The notes: a model not told the origin generated them from the sequence alone. A stretch of DNA of 64,000 nucleotides from Burkholderiales bacterium RIFOXYD12_FULL_59_19 (GCA_001771065.1 MESQ01000091.1:1-64000); one strand, 5' to 3'. Shown: positions 51,961 through 61,684, counted from the first letter of the stretch. Numbers and translations: made by a program.

Positions 51961-53182
51961 CAAACCGCACCACCATTGGCGCGCCTCGGACCTGCGCGCC
52001 GTCACGCTGCTGGCCACGGATGCCACCGCGGCGGTAACCCGCATGGCCGAAGGCCTGCACCAGTCGGTCTGGCGCACCTTGGGTGCCCCCAGCGGCGCCA
52101 CCCCAGCCCGGACACGCGGCCTGACCGGGCTGATTTACCGAAGCATTACCGGCGTCACTGAGCGGGTAGGCAGTGGCGTGGCAGCGGCCTTGACCCGGTT
52201 GGAGCCCTGGTTGCAACGCCTTGAAGCCCAGGGCGAGGAATCGTTGGAACGCGCAGCCATGCTGGCGGCCCTCAACGGTGTCATGGGCGACCGGCTGCAG
52301 GCCGCAGGCAACCCGCTGGCGACGCCGATGACGCTGCGCTTCCAAAACAAGGTGCTGGGCGGGGCTGCACCACCCGATGCCACACAGGTCACCGGTAAGG
52401 TGCTGATCGTCATCCACGGCCTGTGCATGAATGATCGGCAATGGGCCAGCCAGCACGCCGGTCTGCCCATCAATCACGCCGAGCGCTTAGGCACCGCCCT
52501 GGGTTACACCCCAGTCTATGTGCGCTACAACTCCGGCCTGCATGTGTCGGAAAACGGCCACCTGCTGGCCCAACTGCTGGACGACCTGGCGCGCTACTGG
52601 CCGGTGCCCGTGACCGAGCTCAGCGTGCTGGCCCACAGCATGGGCGGACTGGTCACGCGCAGTGCGCTGTTTGCGGCAGGCCAGGCAGGCATGGCATGGC
52701 CCGATGTTCTCAAAAACATCGTTTTTCTGGGGACACCGCATCACGGATCACCGCTGGAGCGTGCCGGCAACTGGATTGATGTGATTTTGGGCAGCACCCC
52801 CTACAGCCGCCCGTTTGCCAAGCTCGGCCAGCTGCGCAGCGCGGGCATCACAGACCTGCGTTATGGTCATGTGCTGGATGCCGACTGGCAAGGCCATAAC
52901 CGGTTTCGTCGCCAACCCGACAGCCGTGTCCACCTGCCCTTGCCCGAAACCATTGCCTGCTTCACCGTGGCCGCCACCACCGCCACCAAACGTAGCGCCA
53001 TGGCGGACCGGCTGGTGGGCGATGGACTGGTACCGCTGCACAGCGCGCTGGGCCAGCACGACAACCCGCAACGCAGCCTGAACTTTGCCCCCGATCACCA
53101 ATACCTTGCCTACCGCACCAGCCACCTGGCCCTGCTCAGCAGCCCGGCGGTGGCACAGCAATTGATGACCTGGTGGGAGTAA
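51947..53182 (+). CDS. alpha/beta-hydrolase, lipase/esterase type
   Basis: 411 residues. The nucleophile elbow is LAHSMGGLV (about 230) and IVIHGLCMNDRQW supplies the oxyanion side; FLGTPHHGSPLERAG is common in lipases and GPI-type PGAP1-like hydrolases. VGDGLVPLHSALGQH contains the likely Asp. No signal peptide. It overlaps the end of the pseudouridine synthase gene by 14 bases. Confidence 0.8.
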   Translation: MSASSKPHHHWRASDLRAVTLLATDATAAVTRMAEGLHQSVWRTLGAPSGATPARTRGLTGLIYRSITGVTERVGSGVAAALTRLEPWLQRLEAQGEESLERAAMLAALNGVMGDRLQAAGNPLATPMTLRFQNKVLGGAAPPDATQVTGKVLIVIHGLCMNDRQWASQHAGLPINHAERLGTALGYTPVYVRYNSGLHVSENGHLLAQLLDDLARYWPVPVTELSVLAHSMGGLVTRSALFAAGQAGMAWPDVLKNIVFLGTPHHGSPLERAGNWIDVILGSTPYSRPFAKLGQLRSAGITDLRYGHVLDADWQGHNRFRRQPDSRVHLPLPETIACFTVAATTATKRSAMADRLVGDGLVPLHSALGQHDNPQRSLNFAPDHQYLAYRTSHLALLSSPAVAQQLMTWWE

Positions 53183-53249
53183 ACTTCGCGATCTGTTTCG
53201 TTTCCCAGCCTTCAGCCGGCTGTCCTATTTCAACCATAAGGAGCTTCCC

Positions 53250-54203
53250 ATGAAATTGAAAGTTTTTGCTGCAGGCGTTATCGCGGCTACCGTGCTTGTT
53301 GGCACGGTCAGCGCGCAGCAGTTTTTCCGCATTGGCACCGGTGGCACCGCAGGCACGTATTACCCCGTGGGCGGCATGATCGCCAACGCGGTGTCACAAC
53401 CCGGCAAGATCATTGCCACGGCGCAGGCCAGCAACGGCTCGCTGGGCAATGTCAACGGCATTGCGGGCGGCGCCATGGAGTCGGGCTTCAGCCAGTCGGA
53501 CGTAGCCACCTGGGCGCAAACCGGAACCGGCATTTTCGAGGGCAAACCCAAAGTGGCTGGCCTGCGCATGATTGCCAATTTGTACCCCGAGAGCATTCAC
53601 GTGGTGGTGAAAAAAGGCTCAGGCTTCAAAAGCATTGCCGACCTGAAGGGCAAACGCGTGGCGCTGGATGAACCCGGCTCGGGCACCTTGATCAACGCCC
53701 GCCTGGTGCTGGCCGCCTATGGCATCAAAGAGTCCGACATCAAACCTGAATACATCAAACCCAATCAGGCTGGCGACAAAATGAAAGACGGCGCTTTGGA
53801 TGCCTTCTTCTTCACCGGGGGCGCACCTGCTGGCGCGATTGCCGAACTGGCCTCGGCTGGCTCCGGCATTGAGTTGCTGCCGATTGATGGTGCGCAAGCC
53901 GATGGCCTGCGCAAATCGAGCAGTTTCTTTGCGGTGGACTCGATTCCAGCCGACACCTACAAAGATGTAGCTGCTGTCAAAACGCTGGCAGTGGGCGCGC
54001 AATGGGTGACCAGCGACAAGACTGACCTTGATACCGTTTACCAGATCACCAAGGCGCTTTACAGCGATGCTGCCCAGAAAACGCTGGCTGCTGGCCATGC
54101 CAAGGGCAAATACATCAACCTGAAAAATGCGGTGCAAGGTGTCGGCATTCCGTTTCACCCGGGTGCCGAGAAGTTCTACAAGGAAGCTGGCGTGCTGAAA
54201 TAG
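53250..54203 (+). CDS. TAXI-family TRAP transporter substrate-binding protein
   Basis: 317 residues with a signal peptide (MKLKVFAAGVIAATVLVGTVSA) and the TAXI start FFRIGTGGTAGTYYPVGGMIANAVS. QASNGSLGNVNGIAGGAMESGFSQSDVATWA and LDEPGSGTLINARLVLAAYGIKESDIKPEYI are family blocks. It binds the solute in the periplasm for the fused permease downstream. AAGGAG precedes the ATG. Confidence 0.92.
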   Translation: MKLKVFAAGVIAATVLVGTVSAQQFFRIGTGGTAGTYYPVGGMIANAVSQPGKIIATAQASNGSLGNVNGIAGGAMESGFSQSDVATWAQTGTGIFEGKPKVAGLRMIANLYPESIHVVVKKGSGFKSIADLKGKRVALDEPGSGTLINARLVLAAYGIKESDIKPEYIKPNQAGDKMKDGALDAFFFTGGAPAGAIAELASAGSGIELLPIDGAQADGLRKSSSFFAVDSIPADTYKDVAAVKTLAVGAQWVTSDKTDLDTVYQITKALYSDAAQKTLAAGHAKGKYINLKNAVQGVGIPFHPGAEKFYKEAGVLK

Positions 54204-54266
54204 GCTGCGCTTGACGCTCCCCGCCAGGCTTCACCTTACACGGGTGCGGCCTTGGCCCATGGTTTG

Positions 54267-54290
54267 ACGGGCGGTATCACCGCCCGTTTT
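54267..54290 (+). terminator. rho-independent terminator after the TAXI gene
   Basis: Stem ACGGGCGG/CCGCCCGT with a five-base loop (TATCA), then TTTT. It lies between the binding protein and the permease, so it may act as an attenuator that makes more binding protein than permease. Confidence 0.8.
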
Positions 54291-54316
54291 CGTTGGAAAA
54301 ATCACCCACGCCCCTC

Positions 54317-56515
54317 ATGAACACGACCACCACCCTACCGGACGACAAACAACTTTTGGCCCTTGAGCAAAAGTTTGACCCCGAAATGCGCTTTCGGCCC
54401 TCAGTGCCACCGGGCACGGTGTTAATTAAGTGGCTACTCATCATCCTGAGCTGCTTTCATTACTACACTGCCGGGTTTGGTTTGCTGCGCGAAACCACGC
54501 ACCGTGGCGTGCACCTGGCGTTTGTGCTGGGTTTGATTTTTTTGGTGTTTGCTGGTAGCAAGGCTGCGAGCCATCGTCAGATACACCATGGTCTGGCCAC
54601 GCCCGGTGGTATTCCCTGGTACGACTGGCTGCTCGGGCTGGCCGTTGCGCTGGCGGTGCTGTACATCCCCTACACCTTCGAGGACCTGGCGTTTCGCGTG
54701 GGCAACCCCAACACCTATGACGTGGTGTTTGGCAGCATTCTGTTTGTCGCCCTGCTCGAAGCCACACGGCGCAGCATGGGCTGGCCGCTACCCATCATCG
54801 CACTGGGCTTCAGCGCCTACGCCCTGTTTGGGCCGATTTTTCCAGGCCTGCTACAGCACGCCGGCTCAAGCTGGAGCCAGTTCATCAACCACCAGTACCT
54901 CACCAGCCAGGGCATTTACGGCGTGGCGGTGGGTGTGGTCGCCACCTATGTGTTTCACTTTGTGCTGTTTGGTGTGCTGGCCACACGCATTGGGCTGGGA
55001 CAACTGTTTCTGGACATTGCGTCGAGCGTGGCCGGGCGTTATGCCGGTGGCCCGGCCAAGGTCAGCGTCTTTGGCTCGGCCATGTTCGGCATGCTGTCAG
55101 GCTCCTCGGTGGCCAATGCCGTGACGGTGGGCTCACTGACCATTCCGGCCATGATCCGGGTCGGCTACCAGCGCCACTTTGCCGGCGCGGTCGAGGCGGC
55201 AGCGTCCACCGGTGGGCAAATCACACCACCGGTGCTGGGGGCAGCGGCGTTCTTGATGATCGAGTTTCTGGGCCTGCCCTACCAGACCATCATCACGGCC
55301 GCCATCGTGCCGGCTTTCATGCATTTTTTTGGCGTCTTCATGCAGGTGCACTTTGAGGCCAAGCGTTACGGCCTGCGCGGCCTGACCGAAGAAGAAATGC
55401 CCAAACTGCTCAGAAGCATGAAGATGCGCTGGCCCACGCTAATTCCGCTGTTCCTGCTGATCAGCATCCTGGTCAGCGGCCGCACACCGTACTTGGCGGC
55501 GTTTGTCGGCATCACGTCCAGCGCCATCGTTGGTCTGACGACTCAGGTGCGAGGCAACAGCCCGAAAAACTGGCTGCTGATGGTGGTCATGCATCTGGCT
55601 TTGATGAGTATTGCCTTCACCAACTTTGACGAAGCGGTCAAACTGGGCATTTTTGGGGCCAGTGTCGTGGCGACCGGGCTGTTGATGCGCCGGTACAAAA
55701 TTCGCGGACGCATCGAACCGGCCGTGCTGGTCGAGGCCTTCGAGACCGGCGCCAAATATGCGCTGGCGGTGGGTGCGGCCGCCGCCTCGGTCGGCATCGT
55801 CATCGGCGTGGTGACACTCACCGGCGTGGGCTTCAAGATCAGCTTCATCATCACCGGCGCCGCGCAAACCATTGCCGGCGGCTTGGGCGCCATTATTCCT
55901 ACCTATTTGATGGCATTCCAGTCGCTGACCTTGTTGGCCGCGCTGGTGATGACGGCGGCCGTTTGTATTTTGATGGGCGCCGGTATTCCCACCACGGCCA
56001 ACTACATCATCATGGTCACGGTGGCGGCGCCCACGCTGGTGCAGCTGGGTGTAGAACCGCTGGTGGCGCATTTCTTCGTGTTTTATTACGGTGTGCTCGC
56101 CGACATCACACCGCCGGTGGCGCTGGCGGCCTATGCCGCGGCGGGCATGGCGGGCAGTGACCCGTTTAAAACCGGCAACACCGCGTTCCGCCTGGGCATT
56201 GCCAAGGCGCTGGTACCCTTTGTGTTTGTGTTCTCGCCCTCCCTGCTGCTGGTGGCCAAGGGCTTTACCTGGTACGACTTCACTGTGACCTTTGTCGGCT
56301 GTCTGCTCGGCATCACCATGCTGGCCACGGCTTTTTCGAAGTTTTTCCTGGTCGAAATGAAGCGCTGGGAACAGGCACTGTGCATTGCCGCTGCGTTGCT
56401 GATGGTGGCGCCAAGTCTGACCGCCACCTTGATCGGCGTGGCAATGGTGGTACCGGTGCTGTTGCGCCAGTTCAGGGCCTGGCGGGCCGTGCCGGTCGCG
56501 GGCCTGACCCATTGA
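54317..56515 (+). CDS. TRAP transporter fused permease (4TM + 12TM)
   Basis: 732-residue membrane protein with the DctQ-like and DctM-like parts joined, as usual for TAXI systems. VVPG-like core segments such as FGSAMFGMLSGSSVANAVTVGSLTIPAMIRVGYQRHFAGAVEAAASTGGQITPPVLGAAAFLM mark the TRAP DctM fold. It would import a carboxylate using a sodium gradient. The ATG at 54317 is preferred to an in-frame TTG at 54293 that overlaps the terminator; neither has a strong binding site. Confidence 0.9.
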   Translation: MNTTTTLPDDKQLLALEQKFDPEMRFRPSVPPGTVLIKWLLIILSCFHYYTAGFGLLRETTHRGVHLAFVLGLIFLVFAGSKAASHRQIHHGLATPGGIPWYDWLLGLAVALAVLYIPYTFEDLAFRVGNPNTYDVVFGSILFVALLEATRRSMGWPLPIIALGFSAYALFGPIFPGLLQHAGSSWSQFINHQYLTSQGIYGVAVGVVATYVFHFVLFGVLATRIGLGQLFLDIASSVAGRYAGGPAKVSVFGSAMFGMLSGSSVANAVTVGSLTIPAMIRVGYQRHFAGAVEAAASTGGQITPPVLGAAAFLMIEFLGLPYQTIITAAIVPAFMHFFGVFMQVHFEAKRYGLRGLTEEEMPKLLRSMKMRWPTLIPLFLLISILVSGRTPYLAAFVGITSSAIVGLTTQVRGNSPKNWLLMVVMHLALMSIAFTNFDEAVKLGIFGASVVATGLLMRRYKIRGRIEPAVLVEAFETGAKYALAVGAAAASVGIVIGVVTLTGVGFKISFIITGAAQTIAGGLGAIIPTYLMAFQSLTLLAALVMTAAVCILMGAGIPTTANYIIMVTVAAPTLVQLGVEPLVAHFFVFYYGVLADITPPVALAAYAAAGMAGSDPFKTGNTAFRLGIAKALVPFVFVFSPSLLLVAKGFTWYDFTVTFVGCLLGITMLATAFSKFFLVEMKRWEQALCIAAALLMVAPSLTATLIGVAMVVPVLLRQFRAWRAVPVAGLTH

Positions 56516-56573
56516 TTTCTTCAAGACCCTTGAAATAGCCCATATCGTCCCTATCTGCCAGTTTGCTTGAGCA

Positions 56574-56600
56574 CCAGCGGCATTCGCCGCTGGCTTTTTT
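56574..56600 (+). terminator. rho-independent terminator between TRAP permease and htpG
   Basis: Stem CCAGCGGC/GCCGCTGG, loop ATTC, then CTTTTTT. It is 25 bases before the htpG start, so any htpG promoter must lie within or close to it, or htpG depends on read-through. Confidence 0.85.
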
Positions 56601-56624
56601 AATGCTTTGACACAACGCACCCCC

Positions 56625-58613
56625 ATGACCAAACAAACCCTTTCATTCCAGGCCGAAGTTGCGCAACTGCTGCACCTCGTGACTCACTCGCTGTACTCCA
56701 ACAAGGAAATTTTCCTGCGCGAACTCATCAGTAACGCGTCAGACGCCTGCGACAAGCTGCGCTTTGAAGCCATCAACGACGGTGGCCTGTACGAGAACGA
56801 CAGCGAACTCAAGGTCAAGGTCAGCTTTGACAAGGACGCCAAAACGCTCACCATCACCGACAACGGCATTGGCATGAGCACGCAGGAAGCCATTGACCAC
56901 CTCGGCACCATTGCCAAGAGCGGCACCAAGGACTTCGTGAGCAAGCTCAGTGGTGACCAGAAAGCCGACTCGCAGCTGATCGGCCAGTTCGGCGTGGGCT
57001 TTTATTCGGGCTTCATCGTGGCCGACAAGATCACCGTCGAATCCCGCCGCGCCGGCATGAAGGCCGAGGAAGGCGTGCGCTGGATCAGCGGTGGCGCCGG
57101 CGACTTTGAGGTGGAAAACATCACCCGTGCCGAGCGCGGCACCAGCGTGACCTTGCACCTGCGTGACGACGCCATGGACTATGCGAGCGCCTGGAAAGTC
57201 AAGGGCATCATCAACAAGTACTCCGACCACATCAGCCTGCCCATTTTGATGGAAAAGGAAGAGTGGAAAGACGGCGAACTGATCAACCCGAGCGACGAGC
57301 AAGGTGGCCGCCAACCTGGCGCCATGGTCAAGACCGGCGAATGGGAAACTGTCAACAAAGCCAACGCCATCTGGGCGCGCGCAAAAAAAGACATCACGGC
57401 CGACGAGTACACCGAGTTCTACAAACAAATCAGCCACGACTTCGAGGCCCCGCTGGCACACACCCACAACCGTGTTGAAGGCAGCACGGAGTACACGCAG
57501 CTGCTGTACATCCCCGGCAAAGCACCAATGGATTTGTACAACCGCGAAAAATCGGCCGGCGTCAAGCTGTATGTCAAACGCGTCTTCATCATGGACGACG
57601 CCGAGGCGCTGTTGCCCACCTACCTGCGTTTTGTCAAGGGTGTGGTCGACTCCAGCGACCTGCCGCTCAACGTGAGCCGCGAACTGCTGCAGGAAAGCCG
57701 CGACGTGAAAGCCATCCGCGAAGGCTGCACCAAACGTGTGCTCGGCATGCTCGAAGACCTGGCCAAAAATGACAAGCTGCCGGAGGTTACGACGTCTGCT
57801 GAAGGCGTCACCGACGTCGTGTCAGAAGAAGACAAGGCCGAGGCTGCCGCCAATGCCGGCAAGTTCACCAAGTTCTACAACGAATTTGGCGCCGTGCTCA
57901 AGGAAGGCCTGGGCGAGGACTACGCCAACAAGGACCGCATTGCCAAACTCTTGCGTTTTGCCAGCAGCACCACCGACACCGTGAGTGTCAGCTTTGCCGA
58001 CTACAAAGCGCGCATGAAAGAAGGCCAGGAAGCCATCTATTACATCACCGCCGACAACGCCGCCGCCGCCAAAAACAGCCCCCAGCTGGAAGTCTTCAAG
58101 AAGAAGGGCATTGAAGTGCTGTTGATGACCGACCGTGTCGACGAGTGGGCGCTGAACTACCTGCAGGACTTTGACGGCACCCCGCTGCAAAGCGTGGCCA
58201 AGGGCGCTGTCGACCTGGGCAAGCTGCAGGACGAAACCGAGAAAAAAGCTGCAGAAGAAGCTGCCGAAACCTTCAAGCCGATGCTGGCCAAACTCAAGGA
58301 AGCGCTGAAGGACAAGGCAGAAGACGTGCGTGTGACCACCCGCCTGGTCGATAGCCCGGCCTGCCTGGTGGTGCAAGACCACGGCATGAGCACGCAACTG
58401 GCGCGTATGCTCAAACAAGCTGGCCAGGCCGCCCCCGACGTGAAACCGGTGCTCGAAGTCAACGCCGAACACCCCTTAGTGAAAAAGCTCGACGGCTCGG
58501 TGCACTTCAACGACCTGGCGCATATTTTGTTCGACCAGGCCCTGCTGGCCGAGGGCGGCCTGCCGGCCGACCCGGCGGCTTATGTCAAACGGGTGAATGC
58601 GTTACTGGTGTAA
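56625..58613 (+). CDS. htpG: Hsp90-family chaperone HtpG
   Basis: 662 residues. The GHKL ATPase domain is clear: [47 protein letters not shown] and [18 protein letters not shown]. The middle domain ([12 protein letters not shown]-like [23 protein letters not shown]) and C-terminal dimerisation domain are complete. The ATG at 56625 ([19 protein letters not shown]) is the family start. Confidence 0.96.
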   Translation: MTKQTLSFQAEVAQLLHLVTHSLYSNKEIFLRELISNASDACDKLRFEAINDGGLYENDSELKVKVSFDKDAKTLTITDNGIGMSTQEAIDHLGTIAKSGTKDFVSKLSGDQKADSQLIGQFGVGFYSGFIVADKITVESRRAGMKAEEGVRWISGGAGDFEVENITRAERGTSVTLHLRDDAMDYASAWKVKGIINKYSDHISLPILMEKEEWKDGELINPSDEQGGRQPGAMVKTGEWETVNKANAIWARAKKDITADEYTEFYKQISHDFEAPLAHTHNRVEGSTEYTQLLYIPGKAPMDLYNREKSAGVKLYVKRVFIMDDAEALLPTYLRFVKGVVDSSDLPLNVSRELLQESRDVKAIREGCTKRVLGMLEDLAKNDKLPEVTTSAEGVTDVVSEEDKAEAAANAGKFTKFYNEFGAVLKEGLGEDYANKDRIAKLLRFASSTTDTVSVSFADYKARMKEGQEAIYYITADNAAAAKNSPQLEVFKKKGIEVLLMTDRVDEWALNYLQDFDGTPLQSVAKGAVDLGKLQDETEKKAAEEAAETFKPMLAKLKEALKDKAEDVRVTTRLVDSPACLVVQDHGMSTQLARMLKQAGQAAPDVKPVLEVNAEHPLVKKLDGSVHFNDLAHILFDQALLAEGGLPADPAAYVKRVNALLV

Positions 58614-58650
58614 AGCGGCCCGGCTGTCTGCCTTAGACATCTAAGCCCTC

Positions 58651-58685
58651 AAAGCCCCGTCAGTCCTGGCGACTGACGGGGCTTT
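58651..58685 (+). terminator. rho-independent terminator after htpG
   Basis: AAAGCCCCGTCAGTC and GACTGACGGGGCTTTTT form a long perfect stem around CTGGC with a U run. Confidence 0.92.
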
Positions 58686-58869
58686 TTGCTGCCAGAGGGC
58701 GTTACCAAGTTGGACCGTAAAACGTTCAAGGCCCAATGCGGGCAAGAATTTCGAAGGCTGGGCGAGTGACCACATTGGCCCATTGCGGTCAGCCACGCGG
58801 TACTTTCGTGGGTCAAGTACGCAGCGATAGCAGCCGTCCAGAGCGACCGCCCTGTTTGATACGATGATG

Positions 58870-58907
58870 GCAATGAATTCCGACGAACGGTCGTCGGAAT
58901 TCATTGC
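58870..58907. repeat. 17-bp perfect inverted repeat with 4-base loop
   Basis: GCAATGAATTCCGACGA (58870-58886) and its exact reverse complement (58891-58907) flank ACGG. No T-run follows, so it is not a normal terminator. It lies 69 bases upstream of the DapF-like start, in the only non-coding part of the patch. The rest of 58690-58976 shows no recognisable gene. Confidence 0.85.
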
Positions 58908-58976
58908 TTATCCGTAATTGGTGACAGACATCCATACAGTCCCCAGAAGAACAATCGATCAAGAATAGGACAGCGT

Positions 58977-59795
58977 GTGACTGTACGTTTTATCAAGATG
59001 CATGCAAATGGCGACGACTTCATTGTTGTCGACATGCGCGGCAAGATCGATCCGATAACGAGCGAGGTAGCCCGTCGCTTAGCTGATCGAAATCGAGGTG
59101 TCGGATTCAATCAGCTTGCAGTCGTGCTTGACTGTGATGACGCAGCGGCACGCTTACGGTTCTGGAATCCAAATGGCTCCATACTCGACACCTGCGGCAG
59201 TGCAACCCGTGGCGTTGCGGACATGCTTATGCGCGAAGCGGATACATCCTCCGTTGTGCTTAGAACTAATCGGGGCTTGCTGACCTGCGTGCGGGAGTCG
59301 GGTCAAAGCGTCTCTGTTGATATGGGAATGCCGCTCCTCAATTGGCAGGACATCCCGCTCGCCAAGGAGGTGGACACAAATGCTTTGCCTCTTTCCGGTA
59401 GTCCCACTGCGTGCAGCATGGGCAATCCGCATTGCACGTTCTTCGTTGTTGATCTGGCAGCAGTTGACGTAGCTGCTATTGGACCGAAGATCGAAACCGA
59501 TCCTCTTTTCTGCAATAAGACGAACGTGCACTTCGTCCAAATTATCGACCGCAGTCATATCCGCTTGCGCATTTGGGAGCGCGGAGGTGGTATACCGCTC
59601 GGATCGGGCTCTTGTTCGTGTGGAGCGGTTGTCGGCGGGATTCGGCGCGGCCTTTTGGACGACACCGTCTCTGTGGAATGTGACGGGGGAACGGTGAAGG
59701 TGCGATGGAATGGGACCGATGGCGTTGTCCTAACCGGATATGTCGAGCCGATCTTTTACGGCACGATTGCGACTCATTTTCTGCAAAAAACCTAG
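58977..59795 (+). CDS. diaminopimelate-epimerase-like protein, one catalytic Cys replaced
   Basis: 272 residues with the DapF double fold. The start FIKMHANGDDFIVVDMRG resembles the alphaproteobacterial DapF type. The first catalytic site keeps its Cys (NPNGSILDTCGSATRGVA, about 73), and GNPHCTFFVVD is conserved. At the second site the usual ERG-A/V-G-ACG-S/TG-AC reads ERGGGIPLGSGSCSCGA, so Ser stands where the second catalytic Cys is expected. It may use another chemistry or be inactive. GTG start at 58977 with AGGA upstream. Codon use is less GC-rich than neighbours, suggesting transfer. Confidence 0.75.
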   Translation: MTVRFIKMHANGDDFIVVDMRGKIDPITSEVARRLADRNRGVGFNQLAVVLDCDDAAARLRFWNPNGSILDTCGSATRGVADMLMREADTSSVVLRTNRGLLTCVRESGQSVSVDMGMPLLNWQDIPLAKEVDTNALPLSGSPTACSMGNPHCTFFVVDLAAVDVAAIGPKIETDPLFCNKTNVHFVQIIDRSHIRLRIWERGGGIPLGSGSCSCGAVVGGIRRGLLDDTVSVECDGGTVKVRWNGTDGVVLTGYVEPIFYGTIATHFLQKT

Positions 59796-60007
59796 TGCAT
59801 GCAAGTTGGCAAACACCGCAGAACATCAAAGACCAGTACAGCAGTGCCAGCATTTGTGGCAACAACCGGGTGGTGTTCAACATCGCGGGCAACAAATACC
59901 GGCTGGTTGTCGAGATGCAGTACCAAGCCGGCATCGCGTGGGTGAAGTTCATCGGAATCCATGCGCAATACGATCAGATCAACGTGGAGAGTGTCAATGA
60001 CGATTAA
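59795..60007 (+). pseudogene. higB: N-terminally truncated HigB-type toxin
   Basis: The frame SWQTPQNIKDQYSSASICGNNR then VVFNIAGNKYRLVVEMQY and FIGIHAQYDQI is the C-terminal two thirds of HigB/RelE-like mRNA interferases. The family's N-terminal 30 or so residues are missing; the DapF-like gene ends directly at the break. A GTG overlapping the dapF-like stop (59795) could in principle start a 70-residue product. The stop overlaps higA, as in intact higBA operons. Confidence 0.88.
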
Positions 60008-60353
60008 GCCAATCCGCAGTGACGATGATTTACGTGCTGCGTTCAAACAACTGGAGCAGGTGTTTCAGGCACCGGCTGGCTCACCGCAAGCCGACGAAAT
60101 GGAAGTACTGGTCACGCTGATTGAAGCTTATGAGCAAAAACATTACCCGATCGGACCAGCCGACCCTGTTGAGGCCATCAAATTCCGAATGGCGCAACAG
60201 AACCTGACAGCCAAAGACCTGGAGCCTTACATTGGCTCCAGCGGCCGCGTCTCAGAGGTGCTTAACCGCAAGCGTCGCTTGAGTTTGCAGATGGTCAAAA
60301 AACTGCATACCGGCTTGCACATTCCTTATGAAAGCCTGATGGCGGCGGTCTGA
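59997..60353 (+). CDS. higA: HigA-type antitoxin
   Basis: 118 residues. The helix-turn-helix is FRMAQQNLTAKDLEPYIGSSGRVSEVLNRKRRLSLQMVKKLHTGLHIP (about 60-107); the N-terminal part is a helical DEMEVLVTLIEAYEQKHYPI, typical of the HigA class with long N-termini. It appears complete although its toxin gene is decapitated, so it may persist as a free repressor or solitary antitoxin. Confidence 0.88.
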   Translation: MTIKPIRSDDDLRAAFKQLEQVFQAPAGSPQADEMEVLVTLIEAYEQKHYPIGPADPVEAIKFRMAQQNLTAKDLEPYIGSSGRVSEVLNRKRRLSLQMVKKLHTGLHIPYESLMAAV

Positions 60354-60448
60354 ACTGGCAGCTGGCGAGGGTTTTGTTGCCCAGACATACGTTTTGGTGA
60401 GCAAAAGAATAATGTATTTTCTAAACAGAGAGTTTAGAATTGACACTA

Positions 60449-61684
60449 ATGTTAGCCCGCCATCTGCAAAAACACCTTGAGACCTTGTTGACGCATTTCC
60501 CTTGCGTGGTGCTCACGGGCGTGCGCCAATGTGGCAAAACGACCCTGCTGCAAACCCTGGGTGACGACTGGCAACGTTTTGACATGGAAAACTCGGCCGA
60601 CCGCCAGCAAGTGCTGGCCGACCCGGACTTGTTCCTGCGCCTGCACCCGCAAAAATTGATCGTGGATGAAGCGCAATTGGCACCGCCCTTGTTTGCAGCG
60701 CTGCGTGTGGCCATTGACAGCAATCGCTCGCAAAAAGGCCGGTTTTTGCTCTCGGGCTCCAGTTCACCGCAGTTGGTAAGTCAGATTTCGGAAAGTCTGG
60801 CCGGTCGGGTGGCCCGGGCGGAAATGGCTCCCCTGTCCTTATCAGAAGCCTGGCAGCAGGCGCCATCCAGGCTCTACGGCTTGCTCACCCAAGGCGCCCC
60901 ATTGGCGGACATCGTGGCCGCCGCTGCACCGCAATTAAGCGCTCAACAGGTGAGTGACTACTGGTTTGCCGGCGGCTACCCGGAGCCCTGGTTAAGCACC
61001 AGTGACGAATTCCGCGCACTGTGGCAACGCAATTACCTCGACTCGTATTTGCTGCGCGACATTGCCGCCTTGTTCCCCGGGCTCAATCGCGATCGCTTTC
61101 GCCAATTCATCACCTTGCTGAGCCAGCATTCGGGCAACATCCTCAACAACGCCGACATCGCCCGAACCCTGGGCGTGAGCGAACCCACGGTGCGCGACTG
61201 GCTGGGAATCGCCAACGACACCTTTCTATGGCGGCACATACCCGCATGGGACCAATCGACTACCAAACAGTTGGTGAAACATCCCAAGGGTTATCTGCGC
61301 GACAGCGGCTTGTTACATCGTTTGCTGCGCATTCCTGATGCGCCAATGCTGCGCACACATCCGGTAGCGGGCAAATCGTGGGAGGGCATGGTGGTGGAAA
61401 CGCTGCTCAGAGGGTTCGAAAATGCGGGTCTTGAAGTGCAACCTTTTCATTACCGCACCCGTGGCGGCGCAGAAATTGACCTGATTCTGCAAGGCCGGTT
61501 TGGCCCCAGTGATCTGTTGCCCGTTGAAATCAAGCTCACCCAGCATGGCGACAAACGCGCGCTGCGCGCGCTGTCGGAATTTGTCAGCACACACGACTGT
61601 CCCTTAGGTCTGGTCATCAACAACGACGAACGCCCACGCTGGCTGGATGAACGCATTCTGTCCATCCCGGCGGCCAGTCTGTAA
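60449..61684 (+). CDS. DUF4143-family ATP-binding protein
   Basis: 411 residues. Walker A is LTGVRQCGKTTLLQTL (about 23-38) and LIVDEAQLAPPLF gives Walker B. The C-terminal DUF4143 domain resembles a restriction-type nuclease fold with the EIKLTQHGDK region (ExK). The family is common and its function unproven. ATG at 60449; an in-frame TTG at 60440 is an alternative. Confidence 0.83.
   Translation: MLARHLQKHLETLLTHFPCVVLTGVRQCGKTTLLQTLGDDWQRFDMENSADRQQVLADPDLFLRLHPQKLIVDEAQLAPPLFAALRVAIDSNRSQKGRFLLSGSSSPQLVSQISESLAGRVARAEMAPLSLSEAWQQAPSRLYGLLTQGAPLADIVAAAAPQLSAQQVSDYWFAGGYPEPWLSTSDEFRALWQRNYLDSYLLRDIAALFPGLNRDRFRQFITLLSQHSGNILNNADIARTLGVSEPTVRDWLGIANDTFLWRHIPAWDQSTTKQLVKHPKGYLRDSGLLHRLLRIPDAPMLRTHPVAGKSWEGMVVETLLRGFENAGLEVQPFHYRTRGGAEIDLILQGRFGPSDLLPVEIKLTQHGDKRALRALSEFVSTHDCPLGLVINNDERPRWLDERILSIPAASL

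Noticed and set aside
55439-56632. Long minus-strand open frame (397 codons) opposite the TRAP permease
   Set aside because: It is rich in His, Gln, Gly and Arg with no hydrophobic core or family motif, and lies entirely opposite a well-supported membrane protein; it is a by-product of GC-rich coding.
58641-58904. Minus-strand open frame of 87 codons between htpG and the DapF-like gene
   Set aside because: It reads through the htpG terminator and the 17-bp inverted repeat and has no recognisable motif.
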